Shown: positions 8,590-17,380, counted from the stretch's first letter. The stretch is DNA of 64,000 nt from Zoogloea sp. (GCA_016720685.1 JADKKC010000013.1:44937-108936), one strand, 5' to 3'. The notes: a model not told the origin generated them from the letters alone. Numbers and translations: made by a program.

Positions 8590-9453
8590 ATGATCCAGCC
8601 ACCGCAGATGCTGACCGTGACCGACCACAATCGCAGCTTCAGCGCGATGACCTATATCTACCCGGTCGTGTCGCGGCGTGCTGGCGGCGTGTCGGTGGGC
8701 ATCAACCTGAACCCGAACAACGCCTGCAACTGGCACTGCGCCTATTGCCAGGTGCCCGGCCTGGTGCGTGGCGCGGCGCCCGATATCGACCTGGCGCTGC
8801 TTGAAGCCGAGCTGAAGGGGTTTCTCGACGAACTGCTCCATGGCCGTTTCATGCAAGAGCGGGTGCCGCCGGAGGCGCGGGTCATCCGCGACATTGCCTT
8901 TTCAGGCAATGGCGAACCGACGGGCAGCAAGGCCTTTGCAGAAATCGTCGACAAGGTGGTGTTGATTCGCAACGCGGCGGGGCTCGACGCGGTGCCGATC
9001 CGTCTGATTACCAACGGCAGCCTGGTCGACCGGCCCTATGTGCAGACGGCGCTGCAGCATCTGGCGGCGGCGGGAGGAGAAGTGTGGTTCAAGTTTGATG
9101 CCGGCAGCGCAGCCGATATCGCGCGCATCAACGGCATCGATGTGGATCCGCACACCCACGCCAGGCGTCTCGCCCTGTGCGCATCCCTGTGCCCGACCTG
9201 GGTGCAGACCTGCCTGTTTCGCTGGGACGGGCAAGTGCCGTCGCAGGATCAGATCGACCATTACCGGGAAATGCTGGAATACGCCGGAAGCGCTGCACTG
9301 AAGGGCGTGCTTCTGTACGGCGTCGCGCGGCCATCGTTTCAGCCGGAAGCCACACATCTGCAGCAACTTGCGCCGGACGAGCTGGAGACGATTGCGCGCA
9401 CGGTGAGGGCGAAACTTGGCGCCGGCGGGCTGGCCGTGACGGTCAGCCCCTGA
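8590..9453 (+). CDS. Radical SAM protein
   Basis: A radical S-adenosylmethionine enzyme with the [4Fe-4S] cluster motif CNWHCAYC and the glycine-rich FSGNGEPT motif. The pattern INLNPNNACNWHC resembles the COG0731-type radical SAM family, but the reaction here is unknown. Starting at ATG 8590 it has 287 residues. An earlier in-frame ATG at 8521 would add 23 residues and overlap the queD start. Being divergent from queD does not show it works in queuosine synthesis; it lacks obvious similarity to QueE. Confidence 0.8.
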   Translation: MIQPPQMLTVTDHNRSFSAMTYIYPVVSRRAGGVSVGINLNPNNACNWHCAYCQVPGLVRGAAPDIDLALLEAELKGFLDELLHGRFMQERVPPEARVIRDIAFSGNGEPTGSKAFAEIVDKVVLIRNAAGLDAVPIRLITNGSLVDRPYVQTALQHLAAAGGEVWFKFDAGSAADIARINGIDVDPHTHARRLALCASLCPTWVQTCLFRWDGQVPSQDQIDHYREMLEYAGSAALKGVLLYGVARPSFQPEATHLQQLAPDELETIARTVRAKLGAGGLAVTVSP

Positions 9454-9472
9454 CAGACATGCTGCCGCCGGC

Positions 9473-9775
9473 TCAGTGCGCGACGCGTTCCTTGCGCTTG
9501 GCGCGGGCTTCCTTTTTAAGGGTCTTGAAGAGTTCCGGGTTGGTGGCCTTCAGGTATTCGACCACTTCCACGTCGTCCTTCTTGATTTTGGAGATATCGA
9601 CCTGTTCGATATGCACCAGACGGAGCAGGGCCTGCACCGGGCGCGGAATGTTGCGACCGCTCTCGTAGCGGGAACCGCCGCTCTGGGTCACGCCGATCTT
9701 CGACCAGAACTGGGACTGGTTCATGCCCAGCTTGCGACGGATTTCACGTACATCAACTTTTTCGGTGGTTTTCAT
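9473..9775 (-). CDS. Small XRE-family transcriptional regulator
   Basis: A 100-residue DNA-binding protein. Residues about 11-45 (IRRKLGMNQSQFWSKIGVTQ, then RYESGRNIP) form an XRE-type helix-turn-helix, followed by a region ending in a strongly basic tail (KTLKKEARAKRKERVAH). The ATG at 9773-9775 is preceded by GAGGAAG. An inverted repeat 60-75 bases upstream (9835-9850) is a plausible autoregulatory operator. The target is unknown. Confidence 0.82.
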   Translation of the reverse strand: MKTTEKVDVREIRRKLGMNQSQFWSKIGVTQSGGSRYESGRNIPRPVQALLRLVHIEQVDISKIKKDDVEVVEYLKATNPELFKTLKKEARAKRKERVAH

Positions 9776-9834
9776 GTTGGCTTCCTCAAGGGTTTGACTC
9801 TGTTGGCTATTACGGCCTGGCCGCAGGTTTCTTC

Positions 9835-9850
9835 TATAACTTTCGTTATA
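9835..9850. promoter_or_regulatory. Candidate operator of the XRE gene
   Basis: TATAAC (9835-9840), spacer TTTC, GTTATA (9845-9850): a perfect inverted repeat in the AT-rich region upstream of the small XRE gene. Its size and place suit an autoregulatory site. Confidence 0.5.
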
Positions 9851-10033
9851 TGCCAGAAAGTATAGATTACTACTCGCAACAGATACAACGCCGTATTTGT
9901 ATGGGTTAGTGTTTTCCACACGGTCTGAGCGTGACCTGATTCACATGCCCCGGAAAAATCGCGCTGCTGCAAGAATTCGCATAATCCGATAAGATCACGC
10001 GTTTTCCACATCAACATCTTCTTAGAAGTCAAG

Positions 10034-11257
10034 ATGGCGCTCATAGTTCAGAAATATGGCGGCACTTCCGTCGGAACCCCCGAACGGATCAAGAACGTGG
10101 CCCAGCGGGTCGCGAAGTTCCATGCCCAGGGACACCAGATGGTAATCGTCCTGTCCGCGATGAGCGGCGAGACGAACCGGCTGATCGGTCTGGCCAAGGA
10201 AATCAGTGCCAACCCCAGCCCCCGCGAACTCGACGTGGTGATCTCCACCGGCGAGCAGGTCACTATTGGCCTGTTGTGCATGGCGCTCCAGGAAGCCGGA
10301 GTCAATGCCCGCAGCTACACCGGTGGTCAGGTGCGCATCCTTACCGACGACTCCTTCACCAAGGCACGCATTCTCGACATCGACGGAGAAAACATCCGGC
10401 GCGACCTCGATGCCGGTTCGGTGGTGGTCGTGGCCGGTTTTCAGGGCGTGGACGAGGAGGGCAACATCACAACCCTCGGCCGTGGCGGCTCGGACACCAC
10501 CGGTGTTGCGCTGGCTGCCGCGATCAAGGCGGACGAGTGCCAGATCTACACCGACGTGGATGGTGTTTACACCACCGACCCGCGTGTCGTGCCGGAAGCC
10601 CGCAAGCTGGACACCATCACCTTTGAAGAGATGCTGGAAATGGCCAGCCTCGGCTCCAAGGTGCTGCAGATCCGCTCGGTGGAGTTCGCCGGCAAGTACA
10701 AAGTAAAGCTTCGGGTTCTTTCCAGCTTCCAGGAGGAAGGCGAAGGAACCCTGATTACCGTTGAGGAAGAGAACAACATGGAACAGCCGATCATCTCCGG
10801 CATTGCCTTCAACCGCGACGAAGCCAAGATCACCGTGCTGGGCGTTCCCGACAAGCCGGGCATCGCCTACCAGATCCTCGGGCCGGTTGCCGATGCCAAT
10901 GTCGATGTGGATATGATCATCCAGAACGTCGGCCACGACGGCACCACGGACTTCTCGTTCACGGTGAATCGTCCCGACTACGACAAGGCCGTCAAGATCC
11001 TCGAAGACGTCCAGTCCCACATCGGCGCCCGCGAAATCCGCGGCGACCGCACGATGGCCAAGGTTTCCATCGTCGGCGTCGGAATGCGCTCCCACCCGGG
11101 TGTCGCCTCCCGCATGTTCCGCACCCTTGCCGAAGAGGGCATCAACATCCAGATGATCTCCACCTCCGAGATCAAGATTTCCGTCGCCATCGACGAGAAA
11201 TACCTGGAACTGGCCGTTCGCGTGCTGCACCGCGCTTTTGGCCTCGATCAGGCTTAA
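10034..11257 (+). CDS. lysC: Aspartate kinase
   Basis: Catalyses ATP-dependent phosphorylation of L-aspartate, the first step to lysine, threonine, methionine and diaminopimelate. It has 407 residues, beginning MALIVQKYGGTSVGTPERI with the KYGGTS nucleotide/substrate motif. The kinase domain runs to about residue 245 and includes GRGGSDTTGVALAAAI (about 156-171) and TDVDGVYTTDP. Two ACT domains follow (about 262-405), where allosteric lysine/threonine feedback would act. An in-frame ATG at 10778 preceded by GAGGAAGAG could start a separate regulatory subunit. The gene is followed directly by a promoter for tRNA-Ser. Confidence 0.95.
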   Translation: MALIVQKYGGTSVGTPERIKNVAQRVAKFHAQGHQMVIVLSAMSGETNRLIGLAKEISANPSPRELDVVISTGEQVTIGLLCMALQEAGVNARSYTGGQVRILTDDSFTKARILDIDGENIRRDLDAGSVVVVAGFQGVDEEGNITTLGRGGSDTTGVALAAAIKADECQIYTDVDGVYTTDPRVVPEARKLDTITFEEMLEMASLGSKVLQIRSVEFAGKYKVKLRVLSSFQEEGEGTLITVEEENNMEQPIISGIAFNRDEAKITVLGVPDKPGIAYQILGPVADANVDVDMIIQNVGHDGTTDFSFTVNRPDYDKAVKILEDVQSHIGAREIRGDRTMAKVSIVGVGMRSHPGVASRMFRTLAEEGINIQMISTSEIKISVAIDEKYLELAVRVLHRAFGLDQA

Positions 11258-11265
11258 AAAATAAT

Positions 11266-11294
11266 TTGCTCTAGAGCCGTGTGTTACCTATAAT
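11266..11294 (+). promoter_or_regulatory. Sigma-70 promoter of tRNA-Ser
   Basis: TTGCTC (11266-11271), a 17-base spacer and a perfect TATAAT (11289-11294), with the tRNA starting 13 bases later. This is the clearest promoter in the window. Confidence 0.8.
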
Positions 11295-11307
11295 GCGCGG
11301 CTGTTGC

Positions 11308-11401
11308 GGAGAGTTGGCCGAGAGGTCGAAGGCACTCCCCTGCTAAGGGAGCATGCGGGCACAAACCTGCATCGAGGGTTCGAATCCCTCACTCTCCGCC
11401 A
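11308..11401 (+). tRNA. tRNA-Ser (anticodon GCT)
   Basis: The acceptor GGAGAGT pairs with ACTCTCC, followed by discriminator G and an encoded CCA (11399-11401). The anticodon stem CTCCC/GGGAG holds loop CTGCTAA with GCT at 11342-11344. The T-arm GAGGGTTCGAATCCCTC is perfect. A long variable arm (GCGGGC...CCTGC) makes it a class II tRNA, as expected for serine. It reads AGC/AGU codons. Confidence 0.97.
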
Positions 11402-11417
11402 AAGTATCAGCAAAAAG

Positions 11418-11441
11418 GCCCCGAGAAATCGGGGCTTTTTT
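11418..11441 (+). terminator. Rho-independent terminator of tRNA-Ser
   Basis: GCCCCGA (11418-11424), loop GAAA, TCGGGGC (11429-11435), followed by six T. A textbook intrinsic terminator 16 bases past the tRNA. Confidence 0.9.
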
Positions 11442-11668
11442 GCTTTCTGCGCCGGTTTTTTCGCACCGGACCTTGCGCGAGTTCTTGGCCAGTCCGGGAG
11501 CAAGCCTGAACCGCTGCTACGGGAAGCGCTGGCTTCTGAAGGGCGGCACGAACACGGTGGCCGAGCACGCCCTTGCCGACGCGCGGCATCCGTGTGCAGG
11601 ATCCGGTTGCCGGGTTTTTAGGCGCGATGAGAGCGTCGGCCCTGTGACATTCAGCGATAGGACGAGTA

Positions 11669-12277
11669 ATGGAGATTGTTGCAGTAATCGACTTCGAAAC
11701 CACGGGCTTGTCGCCGGCCCAGGGTGACCGGGCGACGGAGATTGCCGCGGTGCTCCTGGAGAACGGCAAGGTCGTCGACCGCTACCAGAGCCTCATGAAT
11801 GCCGGAGTCCGCATTCCGTCGTACATCGAGGCCCTCACGGGGATTTCCGACGCCATGATTCGCCGCGCGCCGCCGGTGGCAGAGGTGATGCGGGAGGTGT
11901 CCGATTTTGTCGGCGACTACCCGCTGGTTGCCCACAACGCGTCGTTCGATTCGAGGTTCTGGGATGCCGAGCTGGCGCGAATTCAGCGGGCCAGGAAGCA
12001 GGATTTCGTCTGTTCATTGCTGCTGTCGCGCCGGATTTTTCCGCTTGCACCGAGCCACAAGCTCGGCGCCCTGGTCGAGTACGCGAAGCTGCCGGTTGCC
12101 GGCCGCTACCACCGCGCGCTGGCGGACGCAGAGATGGCGGCGAGCCTTCTGTTGCGCCTGGAGGATGAGCTACGCCTGCGCCATAAAGTGCGTGACGTGT
12201 CGGTCGAGCTTCTTCGGCGAATTCAGCGGGCGCCGAAAAGTCAGCTGGAAAAATGCATTGCTGCTCCGCAGCGCTAG
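11669..12277 (+). CDS. 3'-5' exonuclease, DnaQ/epsilon-like
   Basis: A 202-residue DEDDh exonuclease. ExoI motif VIDFETTGL (residues 7-15) gives the first Asp and Glu, HNASFDSRF (about 89-97) the second Asp, and YHRALADAEMAA (about 150-161) the His and last Asp. It is a stand-alone proofreading-type exonuclease fold, shorter than polymerase III epsilon and without a GIY-YIG domain. DNA or RNA substrates are both possible. It converges on the secreted-protein gene at 12304. Confidence 0.87.
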   Translation: MEIVAVIDFETTGLSPAQGDRATEIAAVLLENGKVVDRYQSLMNAGVRIPSYIEALTGISDAMIRRAPPVAEVMREVSDFVGDYPLVAHNASFDSRFWDAELARIQRARKQDFVCSLLLSRRIFPLAPSHKLGALVEYAKLPVAGRYHRALADAEMAASLLLRLEDELRLRHKVRDVSVELLRRIQRAPKSQLEKCIAAPQR

Positions 12278-12303
12278 TTGCCTGGAAATACCCGGCAGTT
12301 CGC

Positions 12304-12969
12304 TCAGCGAGTGATTTTCCTGATTTCACCGCCGCAGCTCGCGGCGACGCGGGCGTACTCCTCGGGCGTGTCGATGAGGGCCTGGGCGGCGTCGACCTTG
12401 TTGATCTCGCGTTTGACGTAAGGCGCCCAACGCGCTTCGAGCTCCTGTTGCAGCCTGGCGCTCGCCTGACCGCGCGGGCCGCGCCAGGGGCTGGCAGATG
12501 CAAAGCGCTCATTGAGGGTGTCGGCAAGGCGTTGTTCGATGTGCTTGAGGTGCGTCTGGTAGGCGCGAACGTGGCGCATTTCATGCTGATAGATTTCCCG
12601 GTAGGCGCAGCTCCCCTCCGGAAACTCCCTGGCAACGTAGACGGTCATGGGGCTGAAGCCATAGCTCACGGTGATGTGCGGGCTGGCGCATTCCCACTGC
12701 CCGGTCGGATCCACATACGCGGCCATGCGTGTTTCAAACCGGACCGTCGCGGTGCCCCTCGTGAGCCCCAGGACGTGCTTCCCCGGCCGCATGGGAAGGG
12801 GGCCAAGCAGCGTGAGGGTTCTGATGCCGGTGCGTGTATCAAGGCTGATGGGTTCTTCGTGCAGCGTGAGGCTGACCGACGGGTTGGGCAGCCTGTCGCA
12901 GTTGTCCGCAAAGCCTGGGCTGCAGAAAAATGTCAGGAGCAGGGTCAGGAGGAGGGCAAGACGGCGCAT
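12304..12969 (-). CDS. Secreted protein with a zincin-like HExxH-type motif, unknown function
   Basis: A 221-residue protein with a clear signal peptide (MRRLALLLTLLLTFFCSPGFA, cleavage likely after FA), so exported. The mature part has few Cys (NCDRLP, WECASP, GSCAYRE, ASCGGE), which could form two disulfides. At about residue 130 it reads IYQHEMRHVRAYQ, an HExRH zinc-binding pattern typical of metallopeptidase-like folds, in a helix context. No named family is recognised; a periplasmic metalloprotease or an inactive relative is inference. Confidence 0.7.
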   Translation of the reverse strand: MRRLALLLTLLLTFFCSPGFADNCDRLPNPSVSLTLHEEPISLDTRTGIRTLTLLGPLPMRPGKHVLGLTRGTATVRFETRMAAYVDPTGQWECASPHITVSYGFSPMTVYVAREFPEGSCAYREIYQHEMRHVRAYQTHLKHIEQRLADTLNERFASASPWRGPRGQASARLQQELEARWAPYVKREINKVDAAQALIDTPEEYARVAASCGGEIRKITR

Positions 12970-13168
12970 CGGGAGGCGTGGCTGTAGTTTTGAATGGCCC
13001 CTCTTTTTACGGACGGAATCCCGTTAAATTTATTCCTGGACGCGCCACGGAGCCGCCCGATCTGCCGGGTGGGGTGCATGTTCGAAATGAACCGGGGCAA
13101 GGGCTCGGTGCGATGCAGCCCCGGCCGGCACCGGTATCCTTGCGGCTGGGCACAACTCAACACCTCCA

Positions 13169-13534
13169 ATGACTGCTTCAACCGCCGTCTGGCTGGACGC
13201 TCAAAGCGCGGATGTCCGCAGCGAGCTGGACAACCTTATCAGTTACGGGCCAGACCCCGAGTTCATTCGCCAGTTGGCCGAACGTCTGCCGATGATTCCC
13301 TGCGTCGGGCTCATCGATCTCTATTACGACATCTGGTATTGCGTGCCGAGCAGGCTGGCTTTCCGGATTGCCGTGGGGCAACTGCATGATCCCGAGAAAC
13401 TGTCGGATTTTCTGGTGCTCGCCGAGCGGGTTCTGGTGGATGAGCCGAGCTGTGATGCCTTTGCCGCAGAGATTCACGATGACGACGAACTGCATGAAGT
13501 CATCTTCTGCTTGCTGAAGAGGGCCAGGAAATAG
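13169..13534 (+). CDS. Conserved hypothetical protein
   Basis: A 121-residue acidic, mostly helical protein (starts MTASTAVWLDAQSADVRSEL, ends LHEVIFCLLKRARK). It has no signal peptide, membrane helix or recognisable domain. The composition and codon use look like real coding sequence. It stands alone, convergent with the GntR regulator, with hairpins between them. I do not recognise it. Confidence 0.6.
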   Translation: MTASTAVWLDAQSADVRSELDNLISYGPDPEFIRQLAERLPMIPCVGLIDLYYDIWYCVPSRLAFRIAVGQLHDPEKLSDFLVLAERVLVDEPSCDAFAAEIHDDDELHEVIFCLLKRARK

Positions 13535-13541
13535 GCGCGTG

Positions 13542-13599
13542 CCCGGCGCCGAGGGCTGGCGCCGGGTTTGCCCCTAGGCCCGCTGCGCGGTTGCGCAGC
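13542..13599. terminator. Two hairpins between convergent genes
   Basis: CCCGGCGCC (13542-13550)/GGCGCCGGG (13558-13566) followed by TTT, then GCTGCGC (13582-13588)/GCGCAGC (13593-13599). Both are perfect stems with short loops and lie between the convergent hypothetical gene and the GntR gene. Confidence 0.65.
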
Positions 13600-13615
13600 A
13601 GCCTGGGCAATACTT

Positions 13616-14320
13616 TCAGAGGGCGCCGGCCGGCGCCGGCTCTGAGGGTGAATTCATCTGACGCAGCGTGGCGACAAGGTCGGTGAAGCGTTCTCCCTGA
13701 ACTACGACGTGGCTGCGCAGCAACGCTGCTGCATCCTCGCTGCGGCCTGCATTAATCGCTTCCACAATGTTCGCGTGCTCCGTGAAAGAGGACGCCATCC
13801 GGTTGCGCACCCTGAGTTGCAGGCGCCGGTACGGTCGCAGTCTGCGATGTAAGGCGGTGGCCTGCTCGGCCAGAAATTCGTTGTGACTTGCGTCGTAGAT
13901 GCAGCGGTGGAATACCTCGTTGAGTTGGTAATAGAAGTCGTGCTTGCCCGCATCCCGGGCCGCCTCACAGGCCAGGTGGGCTTCCTTGAGTCGAGCTTGT
14001 TCAGCGGGCAGGATGCGCCGGGCGGCGAGACGCCCGCACATCGACTCCAGTTCGGCCATCACCTCAAACATCTCACACAGGCGGTCGGCACTCATCTCCG
14101 GCACCGTGGCACCACGCCTCGGACGGATTTCAACCAGACCTATGGACGCCAGCTGAATAAGCGCTTCACGGATCGGGGTGCGCGACACCCCGAACGCAGC
14201 GGCCAGCTCCTGTTCGTCCAGATGCATGCCCGGCGGGTAAACGCCGGTGACGATACGTTCCTCAATCTCTTCTCCAAGCTGTCCGGGGCGCCGGTGTGGC
14301 GCGGGGATTTGTGTGTCCAT
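13616..14320 (-). CDS. GntR-family (FCD) transcriptional regulator, probable regulator of malonate use
   Basis: A 234-residue FadR-subfamily regulator. The N-terminal winged HTH (residues about 15-80) has LGEEIEERIVTGVYPPGMHL and DEQELAAAFGVSRTPIREAL, the GntR recognition helix. The C-terminal FCD ligand-binding domain (about 90-215) contains its metal/ligand histidines within NEVFHRCIYDASHN and FTEHANIVEAI. It is divergent from madL, so control of the mad-mdc operon with malonate or malonyl-CoA as effector is a natural inference. Klebsiella MdcR is LysR-type, so this is a different solution, closer to rhizobial MatR. Confidence 0.88.
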   Translation of the reverse strand: MDTQIPAPHRRPGQLGEEIEERIVTGVYPPGMHLDEQELAAAFGVSRTPIREALIQLASIGLVEIRPRRGATVPEMSADRLCEMFEVMAELESMCGRLAARRILPAEQARLKEAHLACEAARDAGKHDFYYQLNEVFHRCIYDASHNEFLAEQATALHRRLRPYRRLQLRVRNRMASSFTEHANIVEAINAGRSEDAAALLRSHVVVQGERFTDLVATLRQMNSPSEPAPAGAL

Positions 14321-14352
14321 GTTTACCTCCTGTTTTTAACTATACAAAGCCC

Positions 14353-14391
14353 TTGACTTTGTGTCCACGTGGATTATTCTTGTATACACAA
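14353..14391 (+). promoter_or_regulatory. Candidate promoter and operator of the mad-mdc operon
   Basis: TTGACT (14353-14358), a 16-base spacer and TATTCT (14375-14380) make a plausible sigma-70 promoter. The spacer holds the palindrome TCCACGTGGA (14363-14372), and TTGTATACACAA (14380-14391), a near palindrome of the kind GntR/FCD proteins bind, overlaps the -10 region. TATACAAAG near 14341 is a possible second half-site. Confidence 0.5.
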
Positions 14392-14503
14392 ACAAAGTTT
14401 ATGAATACATAAGCGCAGTTTGTGAGCTTAGTGAATTGAAGGCTCTTGAAGAAGCCCCTGACAACTCATCCCGGTGTCCAAACCACGTAATAGGAGGAAT
14501 CAA

Positions 14504-14905
14504 ATGATCATTTACGGAACAGCCATCCTGGCTGCCTGCCACCTGCTCGGCGTCTATATAGGCGACCTGCTTGGCAGTCTCATTGGTGTCAAGGCAAACG
14601 TCGGCGGTGTCGGCATTGCGATGATGCTGCTTATCGCCGTACGGGTTTATCTGCACAAACGTGGCCTGATGCCGGATACCACGGAGGCGGGCGTCGGCTT
14701 CTGGGCCGCGATGTACATCCCGGTCGTAGTCGCCATGGCGGCCCAGCAAAACGTGGTTGCAGCCCTGAAGGGTGGCCCTGTGGCGCTTATCTCCGCGCTT
14801 GGCGCAGTGACTCTTTGCGCATGCGTGATCGCGCTCATCAATCGCACCGGACCGAAGAATCAGGACAGCACCTGGCAGGTCGGCACTGTTGCTGACGAAA
14901 CCTGA
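14504..14905 (+). CDS. madL: Malonate transporter subunit MadL
   Basis: The small subunit (133 residues) of the two-component MadLM malonate:Na+ symporter of the inner membrane. Four hydrophobic segments are visible, starting with IIYGTAILAACHLLGVYIG. The start at 14504 is fixed by AGGAGGAATCAA directly before the ATG; an upstream in-frame ATG at 14474 lacks this. It is the first gene of an operon with madM 22 bases downstream and the mdc genes after that. MadLM imports malonate for the decarboxylase. Confidence 0.92.
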   Translation: MIIYGTAILAACHLLGVYIGDLLGSLIGVKANVGGVGIAMMLLIAVRVYLHKRGLMPDTTEAGVGFWAAMYIPVVVAMAAQQNVVAALKGGPVALISALGAVTLCACVIALINRTGPKNQDSTWQVGTVADET

Positions 14906-14927
14906 CTGACCCACACGGAGAACAACC

Positions 14928-15689
14928 ATGGAAATGATTGAACACGCCCTGCGCGAAAACCCCCTCGTGACTGCTTTCGCCTTTGTCGGCATCGTCATGT
15001 GGATCTCGGTCCACCTATCCCGATATCTCACTTTTGGTCGAGTGCACGGGTCTGCCATCGCCATCGTCATCGGCCTGGGCCTTGCGTACTGGGGCGGTAT
15101 CCAGACTGGCGGCAGCAAAGGGCTCGCGGATCTCAAGATCTTTACCGGTATCGGCCTGATGGGCGGCGCGATGATGCGGGACTTTGCCATCGTCGCGACG
15201 GCATTCGAGGTGCACGTCGATGAAGCCAAAAAAGCCGGCCTGGTCGGCGTGATGGCTCTGCTGCTGGGCACCCTCATCCCCTTCGTTGTCGGGGCCAGCG
15301 TGGCCTGGTCGATGGGCTATACCGATGCGGTGGCCATGACCACCATCGGTGCCGGTGCCGTCACCTACATCGTCGGCCCGGTCACTGGCGCAGCCATCGG
15401 TGCGAGTTCTGACCTGATGGCCCTGTCCATCGCCACCGGCCTCATCAAGGCCATCATGGTGATGGTGTTCACGCCCGCCCTGGCCCGCTTCATGGGTCTC
15501 AACAACCCTCGCTCGGCCATGGTCTTCGGTGGTCTCGCCGGCACGGTCAGTGGCGTGTCGGCGGGTCTCGCAGCAACTGACCGGCGTCTCGTGCCCTACG
15601 GTGCCCTGGTGGCCACCTTCCACACCGGCCTTGGTTGCCTGATGGGGCCCTCGGTTCTGTTCCTGGCTACCAAAGCCATCGTCGGCTAG
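14928..15689 (+). CDS. madM: Malonate transporter subunit MadM
   Basis: The large subunit (253 residues) of the MadLM malonate transporter, with about six to eight membrane segments (for example FAFVGIVMWISVHLS, GLADLKIFTGIGLMGGAMMR, VGVMALLLGTLIPFVVGASV). Gly-rich motifs such as TIGAGAVTYIVGPVTGAAIG fit the family. It is encoded with madL and in front of mdcA, so uptake and breakdown of malonate are co-expressed. Confidence 0.92.
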   Translation: MEMIEHALRENPLVTAFAFVGIVMWISVHLSRYLTFGRVHGSAIAIVIGLGLAYWGGIQTGGSKGLADLKIFTGIGLMGGAMMRDFAIVATAFEVHVDEAKKAGLVGVMALLLGTLIPFVVGASVAWSMGYTDAVAMTTIGAGAVTYIVGPVTGAAIGASSDLMALSIATGLIKAIMVMVFTPALARFMGLNNPRSAMVFGGLAGTVSGVSAGLAATDRRLVPYGALVATFHTGLGCLMGPSVLFLATKAIVG

Positions 15690-15724
15690 TCCCGGCTCCA
15701 ACTTACAACATCACAGGAGATGCC

Positions 15725-17380
15725 ATGAACGCTCCCAACCCTATCCGCGCCTGGGACAGCCGTCGCCAGGGGCGCCAGCGCCGACTGGAGAGGGCGGCAA
15801 GCCTCGGTTTTGAACGCCGAATCGCGACGCCCCGAATCAAAGAGCTGCTCGAAGCGGTGATCGAGCCCCGCGACCGGGTGTGCCTTGAAGGCAATAACCA
15901 GAAGCAGGCCGACTTTCTGTCTGAAGCGCTCGCCGACTGCAATCCGGAACGCCTCCACGACCTTCACATGGTGCAGTCGGTGCTGGCGCTGGCGAGCCAC
16001 GTCGATCTGTTCGAGCGGGGTATTGCCAGCAAGCTCGACTTCTCCTTTTCCGGCCCGCAGGGCGGCCGACTGGCACGCCTGGTGCAGGATCGGCAGATCG
16101 AGATTGGAGCCATCCACACTTACCTGGAGCTGTTCGGGCGCTACTTTGTCGACCTGACACCGAACGTCTGCCTGATTGCCGCCCAGGCTGTCGACGCTGC
16201 CGGCAATCTATACACCGGCCCCAACACCGAAGACACACCGGCTATCGTCGAGGCTACGGCCTTCAAAGGTGGCATCGTGATCGCCCAGGTGAATGAGCTG
16301 GTGGATAAGTTGCCGCGGGTCGATGTGCCGGCCGACTGGGTGGATTTTTACGTCGTTGCGCCGCGCCCCAACTACATCGAGCCGCTATTCACCCGTGACC
16401 CGGCACAGATCACCGACGTGCAGGTGTTGATGGCGATGATGGCCCTGAAAGGCATTTACGCCGAGTACGGCGTCAAGCGACTCAACCACGGCATCGGCTT
16501 CGACACCGCCGCCATCGAGTTGCTGCTCCCGACCTACGCCACGGAGCTGGGCCTGAAGGGCAAGATCTGCACCCACTGGGCGCTGAATCCACATCCGACG
16601 CTGATTCCCGCCATCGAATCGGGTTGTGTCGAGTCGATCCACAGCTTCGGCTCCGAAGTCGGCATGGAGAACTATATTGCCGCCCGTTCGGACATCTTCT
16701 TCACCGGTGCCGACGGCAGCATGCGCTCCAACCGGGCCTTCAGCCAGACCGCCGGCCTTTACGCCTGCGACATGTTCATTGGTTCCACCCTGCAGATCGA
16801 CCTGGCCGGCAACAGCTCGACGGCAACGCTGGGGCGCATCACCGGATTTGGTGGGGCGCCCAACATGGGGTCCGATCCGCACGGCCGACGCCACGCCTCG
16901 CCGGCCTGGCTCAAGGCCGGGCGCGAAGCCGGCGGACCGGACGCGATCCGCGGTCGCAAGCTGGTGGTGCAGATGGTGGAAACCTTCCGCGAGCACATGG
17001 CGCCGGTCTTCGTCGAAGAGCTGGATGCCTGGAAGCTCAAGGAAAGCATGGGCATGGATTTGCCGCCGATCATGATCTATGGCGACGACGTGACCCACAT
17101 CGTCACGGAGGAGGGGATTGCCAACCTGCTCCTGTGCCGTACGCCGGAAGAGCGCGAGCAGGCCATTCGCGGCGTCGCCGGCTTCACCCCCGTAGGCATG
17201 GCGCGCGACCGCAAGATGGTCGAGCAGCTGCGCCAGCGCGGCATCATCCGCCGCGCCGAAGACCTCGGCATCGACCCCCGCCGGGCCAATCGCGACCTGC
17301 TCGCGGCCCGTTCCGTCAAAGACCTCGTGCGTTGGTCCGGAGGCCTCTACGCGCCTCCGACCCGCTTCCGCAACTGGTGA
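15725..17380 (+). CDS. mdcA: Malonate decarboxylase alpha subunit (acetyl-S-ACP:malonate ACP transferase)
   Basis: A 551-residue CoA-transferase-like subunit that exchanges malonate for acetate on the acyl carrier protein. Conserved stretches include DRVCLEGNNQKQADFLSEAL (about 54-73), HMVQSVLALASH, and NIGADGSMRSN-type text near GADGSMRSNRAFSQTAGLYA. The acidic GMENYI segment is near residue 315. It was given the ATG at 15725, which follows CACAGGAGATGCC; a longer frame upstream overlaps madM. Length matches the family. Confidence 0.95.
   Translation: MNAPNPIRAWDSRRQGRQRRLERAASLGFERRIATPRIKELLEAVIEPRDRVCLEGNNQKQADFLSEALADCNPERLHDLHMVQSVLALASHVDLFERGIASKLDFSFSGPQGGRLARLVQDRQIEIGAIHTYLELFGRYFVDLTPNVCLIAAQAVDAAGNLYTGPNTEDTPAIVEATAFKGGIVIAQVNELVDKLPRVDVPADWVDFYVVAPRPNYIEPLFTRDPAQITDVQVLMAMMALKGIYAEYGVKRLNHGIGFDTAAIELLLPTYATELGLKGKICTHWALNPHPTLIPAIESGCVESIHSFGSEVGMENYIAARSDIFFTGADGSMRSNRAFSQTAGLYACDMFIGSTLQIDLAGNSSTATLGRITGFGGAPNMGSDPHGRRHASPAWLKAGREAGGPDAIRGRKLVVQMVETFREHMAPVFVEELDAWKLKESMGMDLPPIMIYGDDVTHIVTEEGIANLLLCRTPEEREQAIRGVAGFTPVGMARDRKMVEQLRQRGIIRRAEDLGIDPRRANRDLLAARSVKDLVRWSGGLYAPPTRFRNW

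Noticed and set aside
11288..11503. Minus-strand 71-codon ORF across the tRNA and its terminator
   Set aside because: It is the antisense of tRNA-Ser, a known spurious frame (text like RRVRDSNPRC).
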